From the NCBI GenBank assembly GCA_950097015.1, contig CATNEN010000041.1, positions 2,769,501-2,833,500 of the forward strand: 64,000 nt of DNA, read 5' to 3'. This DNA comes from Macrostomum hystrix (Eukaryota; Platyhelminthes; Macrostomidae). The notes below the pieces were generated by a model. The model was given only the letters and a program-made list of their open reading frames with translations, had not been told where the DNA came from and did not search any database. Positions within the stretch are counted from its first letter, which is position 1; each line of letters begins with the position of its first letter. Shown here in pieces: positions 60,501 through 64,000 of this stretch. Both the position numbers and the translations under genes were made by a program.

Positions 60501-62378
60501 GAGAACCCTGCCGATTGTTGCACAAGGCCACTTACACTCAGCCAACTTCTCAATTCAAATTTCTTCACCGGACCTCGATTCCTCCGACAGCCACATGGGG
60601 AGTGGCCATCTCAGACAACACCCACACCCACGAACTCCACGATTCTCCAAGGCATCCCACCAGCCCAGAAAAAGACCAAGAAGACAAGCGCTTTCCTGTC
60701 TGCATCGAACAGATGCGTCCCCCCTGCAGACATGGACATCAACCGCTTCGGCAAACTCAGTGCCCTTCTCGGAACTCTCGCATATGTTATCCGTTTCGTC
60801 AAGCGAAGAAACCGAGTCACCGCGCCAGATGCCTCGGAACGCCAGGCTGCTCTTCACTTGTGGATCAAATGGGTACAGAGAGAGCGCTACGCTGACGCAA
60901 TCAATGCCATACAGGAAGGCAGACCCAAAAGCTGCAAGATAGTCGCGCAGCTTGACCTCTTCTTGGATGACGAAGGTCTGATCCGCCTCAATTCCCGTAT
61001 GGCAAACGCAACCTTAGACGCAGACGCAATCTACCCAATGCTCCTTCCACCCGATCATCATCTCACTCACCTGCTCATACTCTACTTCCACAAACGAGAT
61101 TGCCACAGCAGCGCCATATCTGTTCTACGGAGCCTTCGCGACCGTTTCTGGATTGTCCGTGGTCTCTCCACTGTCCGCTCAAGCCTCCGCCAGTGTCTTC
61201 AATGCCGATTCACGAAGGGACGCACACTCCCTCCCCCACAGCATGGCCAGCTACCACCAGAGCGCCTCAACTCATCAGGCCCGGCGTTCAGCTCTCTGCT
61301 CGTCGACCAGCTGGGCCCCGTCTTGACGACCGATACGAAGACCCGCACTATCAACAAACGATGGGCAATGCTCCTCTGTTGCGCCTCAAGCCGCGCGGTC
61401 CATCTCGAGTACCTCCATGACTATTCTGCGGACTCAGTTCTCCATGCTTTCGAGCGATTCTGGGCCCGCCGGGGACTCACCGAAGCCAGCATCTTCCTAG
61501 ACCAGGCAACCGCCTTCCAAGCGGCCGGCAAAATCATCGACTCTCTGCTAACACCAACGTTCCAGCACAAACTCCTAGCTGACCTCCAACCATTCGCCAC
61601 TGCTAGACAACTCCACTTCAAATTCGCACCGGCACGCGCTCCGTGGCACCAAGGAGCCGTCGAGCGACTGGTTGGGATGGTCAAAGCCAGCCTTCGACCC
61701 GCACTTTGGCGCCGGCGGATCTCGGACGAAGAGTTCCTCACCCTGCTGACAAAGATCGAGGCTGTCTTGAACTCTCGCCCGCTGACATCTTTCTCGAATG
61801 ACCCAAGCGATACGCGCCCCCTAACGCCAGCCGATCTCATCGCTCCTAGCGCTCGACTTGACTTGCCTGCAGCGCCTGAGCACCTTCTTCCATCTGCTGG
61901 GACCACGACCAGCAACCAACTACGAGCTCTCTATCGACGCCGCGAGCAAATCATTGACGCTTTCTGGGCGCGATGGAACCGCGACTACATTCAACAACTC
62001 CACTCGATCCACTTACAACACCGTAGACGACACGGCGAGCACTCACACCAGCCCCTCGTTGGACAGCTCTACCTCCTCGCCGACCAGACTCCGCGGTCAA
62101 ACTGGAAGACGTGCCGCGTCATCGAAGTCCATCCCGACAGTCAGGATATCACCCGTTATGTCACTGTCCGAACGAGCACCGGTCACGAGTCCCGCCGTGC
62201 CATCACGCATCTCGTCCCTCTCGAGGCCGACATTATCGATTTCCAAACCGCGGCCAACGCCGGCAGGACTCTAGTTCCACCCGTTTCTGGCAGCAAGGAC
62301 GATCCGGTACAAACCAACCGCGCTCGACGGGCCATGCGACGACAACTTCTACGTGACTCTCCTTTTAACATTGCGTAA
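57438..62378 (+). CDS. BEL/Pao Gag C-terminus and Pol polyprotein
   Basis: A frame of 1,646 codons ending at TAA 62376-62378. It has no ATG at its start (GTG at 57438) and overlaps the gag frame by 118 bp in the -1 frame. Numbering from 57438: rest of the Gag domain, CCHC knuckles (CVYCERPGHSSQTC, CLNCLRSHATSNC) near residues 145-200, protease around Asp293 with DGG instead of the usual DSG, reverse transcriptase with YVDN at 732-735, RNase H with FSDASPRAYG (Asp902) and MDSQ (Asp981), integrase HHCC finger, then Asp1290, Asp1355 and Glu1409 of the catalytic core (VDQLGP, LDQATAF, HQGAVER), and a C-terminal DUF5641-like domain (FWARWNRDY). There is no internal stop. It replicates and inserts the element. 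Domain assignments are confident; activity is uncertain. Confidence 0.93.
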   Translation: MGAEEHLLQATSRVAAALQHRPPEPGGISDTLRLTVGQLTRLGETSAALDPYVHALWPKLPPALQSDIQDVRCKALQPLIPTMQELQGHLDNKLRAIRASQTNYATAAFAPYAGASLINAATNRSVTSSTPSAGHVHTRAHAPICVYCERPGHSSQTCDVISKPDDRLRVIRSKALCLNCLRSHATSNCSSRNRCRECRALHHTSLHGARFNPPPHVLHVDSTAKANSNLDSTTALPTAFANLKAMNDNTINTVSCISSTCDELIRPSIMATFSATAVNPTSGGTTRVSVLIDGGCSFTYIKLDVARKLGLRLHRRISLDSSSCHTNSRRRVTADIVELELSTPDGRRLPLRVLATEHIAPPIHIPAVQLPSDILATLQHLPHGIANLPPSQDGELELDLLIGNDYAQRLIGPSVPAIPLRPSLTAHLTPFGAVLTGCLENTDDCKSSGLLNSSQLIANSLLSQSRPDNLECLVDRMTSLELLGIERGAEQPNPRGDVLTKDLLDSATHGSDGRYSVALPFKPGAEQLPSNFGQAWGRAQATHRRLSQAERQEYYGEFEKHKAEGILEIVDDTSPKGKIIHVLPHFPVIKMSSNTTKVRPVVDASAPTSLGGVSLNDLMESGPNLLTNLFKVQLRLRTSKFICLSDIQAAFYQVLVHEHCRDAQRVILPKNIDLPLTRDNFQVWRFTRIVMGARSSPWILAAVIRKLCLDAMDSGKSGLSSRQLEQLPYSLYVDNLVQGYDVQEEGPRIVAATRALFRSAGFHLRQFAASDPGALCDVPWADQIHEPVVKSLGILWDTQSDRLSLASPQLKLDPNLNRASLLKGISTPYDPCGYAAPLLLAGRLLYHESFGPMDAWNKPASTDTVESWRRLLNDFNEICRITVPRRCLADQALPSRLVIFSDASPRAYGYTIYLHQNGKDLTNCCLINAKARLAPSGRKNVLITVPRLELWAALIANRAAIFLRDSFNLGKRLSGITHFMDSQIVLHWIHNGAKLRPYEARRVQEILESNLTDDYRYVNTAENPADCCTRPLTLSQLLNSNFFTGPRFLRQPHGEWPSQTTPTPTNSTILQGIPPAQKKTKKTSAFLSASNRCVPPADMDINRFGKLSALLGTLAYVIRFVKRRNRVTAPDASERQAALHLWIKWVQRERYADAINAIQEGRPKSCKIVAQLDLFLDDEGLIRLNSRMANATLDADAIYPMLLPPDHHLTHLLILYFHKRDCHSSAISVLRSLRDRFWIVRGLSTVRSSLRQCLQCRFTKGRTLPPPQHGQLPPERLNSSGPAFSSLLVDQLGPVLTTDTKTRTINKRWAMLLCCASSRAVHLEYLHDYSADSVLHAFERFWARRGLTEASIFLDQATAFQAAGKIIDSLLTPTFQHKLLADLQPFATARQLHFKFAPARAPWHQGAVERLVGMVKASLRPALWRRRISDEEFLTLLTKIEAVLNSRPLTSFSNDPSDTRPLTPADLIAPSARLDLPAAPEHLLPSAGTTTSNQLRALYRRREQIIDAFWARWNRDYIQQLHSIHLQHRRRHGEHSHQPLVGQLYLLADQTPRSNWKTCRVIEVHPDSQDITRYVTVRTSTGHESRRAITHLVPLEADIIDFQTAANAGRTLVPPVSGSKDDPVQTNRARRAMRRQLLRDSPFNIA

Positions 62379-62395
62379 CTTCGCCCCCCCCACCC

Positions 62396-62710
62396 TGTCG
62401 GAAATGCTTCCTCCAGAACTCCTTCTCGTCGTTTCCTTCGACTCTCCTCTTTTCTCTCTTGCTCACCAACTAGTTAATCAGTACGTTTCACTGCACTTTA
62501 ATTGTTTCGCTTTCTATCGTCCTTTTAGCCCATAGACTACGCATCCTGCCCGCCCCTTGTTACTCAATCGTTGTCTATGTTTCTAATGCCTTTCTCGGTA
62601 CAGTTCCCCTTTAGTTGCTTCTAGTGCGCACTAAGCCCACAAGAGCTTCGAACCAAATACATTCGATATACAAGTCAATTACAAGCAAAGAAGTTTTGTC
62701 CCAAGCGACA
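62396..62710 (+). repeat. Right LTR of the BEL/Pao element
   Basis: Same 315-bp sequence as 55950-56264. The stretch just before it (about 62382-62395) is a C-rich pyrimidine run and not the purine run expected of a polypurine tract. Confidence 0.95.
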
Positions 62711-62715
62711 CAGAC
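62711..62715 (+). repeat. Target site duplication CAGAC, right copy
   Basis: Matches 55945-55949. Gypsy coding sequence resumes immediately after it in the same reading frame logic. Confidence 0.92.
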
Positions 62716-64000
62716 CAAGGCCTTCAGCGAGCTGCGCCCGCCGACCAACAGGAAGGAGCTGCAGGCGTTCCTGGGATCCGCCAACTATCTGATGCGGTTC
62801 GTGCCCAACTTCGCGGAGGTAACGGCGCCACTGCGGCCTCTGCTGAAAAGCGACGCGGTGTTCGAATGGTCGACGGAGTGCGAGAAGGCATTCGAAACGT
62901 TGAAAGCGGCAATCTGCAGTCCGCCGGTCCTAGCCCACTTCGACCCAGGGGCCGAGACGATCGTCACTAGCGACGCCAGTGCAGAGTCCCTCGGTGCGCA
63001 GCTGTCCAAGGTCCAAGATGGCATCGAGAGGCCGATCGCCTTCGCCGCCCGGGCCCTGACCGAGACGGAGAAGCGATACGCAGCGAACGAGCGAGAGGCG
63101 CTGGCGAGCCTGTGGGCCATGGTGAAGTGGCACTACTACCTGTACGGGCGCCATTTCGAGCTGCGGACCGACCACCAAGCGCTGCGCCAGCTCCTGCTGG
63201 GACCCAGCGGCACCGGACATCGGCCGCTGCGCATCCACCGGTGGTGCGACAGGTTTCAGCAATATGACTTCCATGTGCGATACCTGCCGGGCAACCGCAA
63301 CTTCGTGGCCGACATGCTGTCTAGGTGGAGCTGTGGTTCCGACATGAACATCATCCAGCTACCAGACACTGCGATGCCTCCGGTACGGGTTGTTACCCCG
63401 CAGCAGCTAGCGATAGCCACAGCCGAGGATGCGGTTCTGCGACAGGTGATTCAGCACGTCACAAGCGGCAACTGGAGCTCTTCATCGGATAGCGAGCTGC
63501 AGCCGTACTTCAAGGTCCGCGAGCACCTCAGCGTCTGGCAGGACGGCGCCTGCCTGGCTTTCCAAGAACGAGCCGTCATTCCCCTGCAGCTGCGGCGCGA
63601 GCTTCTGGAGGCGGCCCATTCTGGACATCCGGGGGTCGTGCGCACCAAGCAGCAGCTCCACGAGTTCGCCTGGTGGCCAAAGATGGACGCCGACGTCGAG
63701 ACGTTCGTCCGAGACTGCGGCGCCTGCGAGACAGCGGAGAAGAATTTCAAGCTGCGACCGGCTCTGCTGTCACCGTCTAAGGACAACGCGGTTGCGCATA
63801 CCGAGATGGCCCAGCGAATCCAAGAGCGCCAGCAGCGGACGGCAGCCTACACGGACCAGCGGCGAAGAGCGCGACCGCCGGCACTGCGCGCCGGCGACTG
63901 GGTTCGGGTGCGGCGTCCAATACGACGGGGCAAGCTCGGAACGCGGCTCTCGGCGCCGCTTCGGATCGTCAAAACGATGGGCGCTGCTTGCCGACTGACC
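62716..64000 (+). pseudogene. Gypsy RNase H and integrase remnant, second part
   Basis: Open to the window edge with no stop. It begins in the reverse transcriptase thumb region (ELQAFLGSANYLMRF), then RNase H with TSDASAESLG, NEREALASLW and RTDHQAL, then a chromatin-facing linker and the integrase HHCC finger (HSGHPGVVRTKQQL ... CGACE at about 63717-63729). After the finger the sequence passes within about 25 codons to the integrase C-terminal region (AYTDQRRRARPPALRAGDWV). The catalytic core with its Asp, Asp and Glu, normally about 150-200 residues, is absent while the frame is kept. This is an in-frame internal deletion. The GPY/F-type tail continues past the window. Confidence 0.88.

Larger units (their letters stand above)
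55950..62710 (+). mobile_element. BEL/Pao LTR retrotransposon nested in Gypsy
   Basis: A complete 6,761-bp element with 315-bp LTRs (TGT...ACA), a primer-binding site, gag with a 21-bp tandem repeat, and a pol frame in the BEL/Pao order: protease, reverse transcriptase, RNase H, integrase. It is flanked by CAGAC duplications and sits in the same orientation as its host element. The two LTRs appear identical by eye, so the insertion is very recent. The gag frame lacks a start codon and gag and pol are in different frames, so this copy may depend on another for proteins. Confidence 0.94.
53741..64000 (+). mobile_element. Gypsy/Ty3 retrotransposon, Mag-like, interrupted and incomplete
   Basis: The element starts with an LTR ending at 53999, a primer-binding site at 54002, and gag-pol from 54013. 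It is split at 55949 by a BEL/Pao element and continues from 62716 to the window edge. Domain order is Gag with zinc knuckles, protease, reverse transcriptase, RNase H, integrase zinc finger and integrase C-terminal domain, the Gypsy order. The integrase catalytic core is missing. The 3' LTR lies beyond the window. The copy is inactive both because of the insertion and because of the integrase loss. Confidence 0.88.

Overview
The window is nuclear DNA of an animal, most likely an invertebrate. It has spliceosomal introns with GT..AG borders, a BEL/Pao LTR retrotransposon (a metazoan-restricted group), a Gypsy/Ty3 element of Mag-like character, a Tc1/mariner relic, a claudin-like four-pass membrane protein gene and a plant/nematode-type phosphoethanolamine N-methyltransferase, an enzyme mammals lack. 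Short introns and moderate GC would suit a free-living flatworm or another lophotrochozoan, but that is a guess; nothing here fixes the species.

Region 1 (1-42,291) is one uninterrupted satellite array of about 1,500 copies of a 28-bp monomer, still running at the left edge of the window and ending abruptly at about 42,291. Monomer variants are ordered into higher-order and multi-kilobase duplicated blocks. The very long open frames across it are a by-product of the repeat (28 = 1 mod 3, no stop in any forward frame) and are not annotated as genes.

Region 2 (42,292-53,740) is ordinary gene-bearing DNA. A five-exon phosphoethanolamine methyltransferase gene (+, 43,598-45,635) lies tail-to-tail with a three-exon claudin-like gene (-, 48,163-46,909). 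Between them are a 63-bp tandem duplication and a tRNA-derived SINE-like head. Then come an internally deleted 600-bp Tc1/mariner element with 55-bp inverted ends (49,416-50,015) and a single-exon ankyrin-repeat gene (+, 50,558-53,002) ending in about 41 Asp-Ala dipeptides encoded by a hexanucleotide microsatellite.

Region 3 (53,741-64,000) is a nested retrotransposon. A Gypsy/Ty3 element, whose LTR carries heat-shock-element-like sites just upstream of a TATA box, is split at its reverse transcriptase by a complete BEL/Pao element (55,950-62,710). The inserted element has apparently identical 315-bp LTRs and a 5-bp CAGAC target duplication. Gypsy coding resumes at 62,716 with RNase H and integrase parts, but the integrase catalytic core is missing. 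The element runs off the right edge.

The genes do not form a pathway with each other. The most unusual features are the hierarchical satellite, the methyltransferase with an apparently eroded second active site, and the heat-shock-like LTR promoter. I did not see a clearly new multi-gene system.
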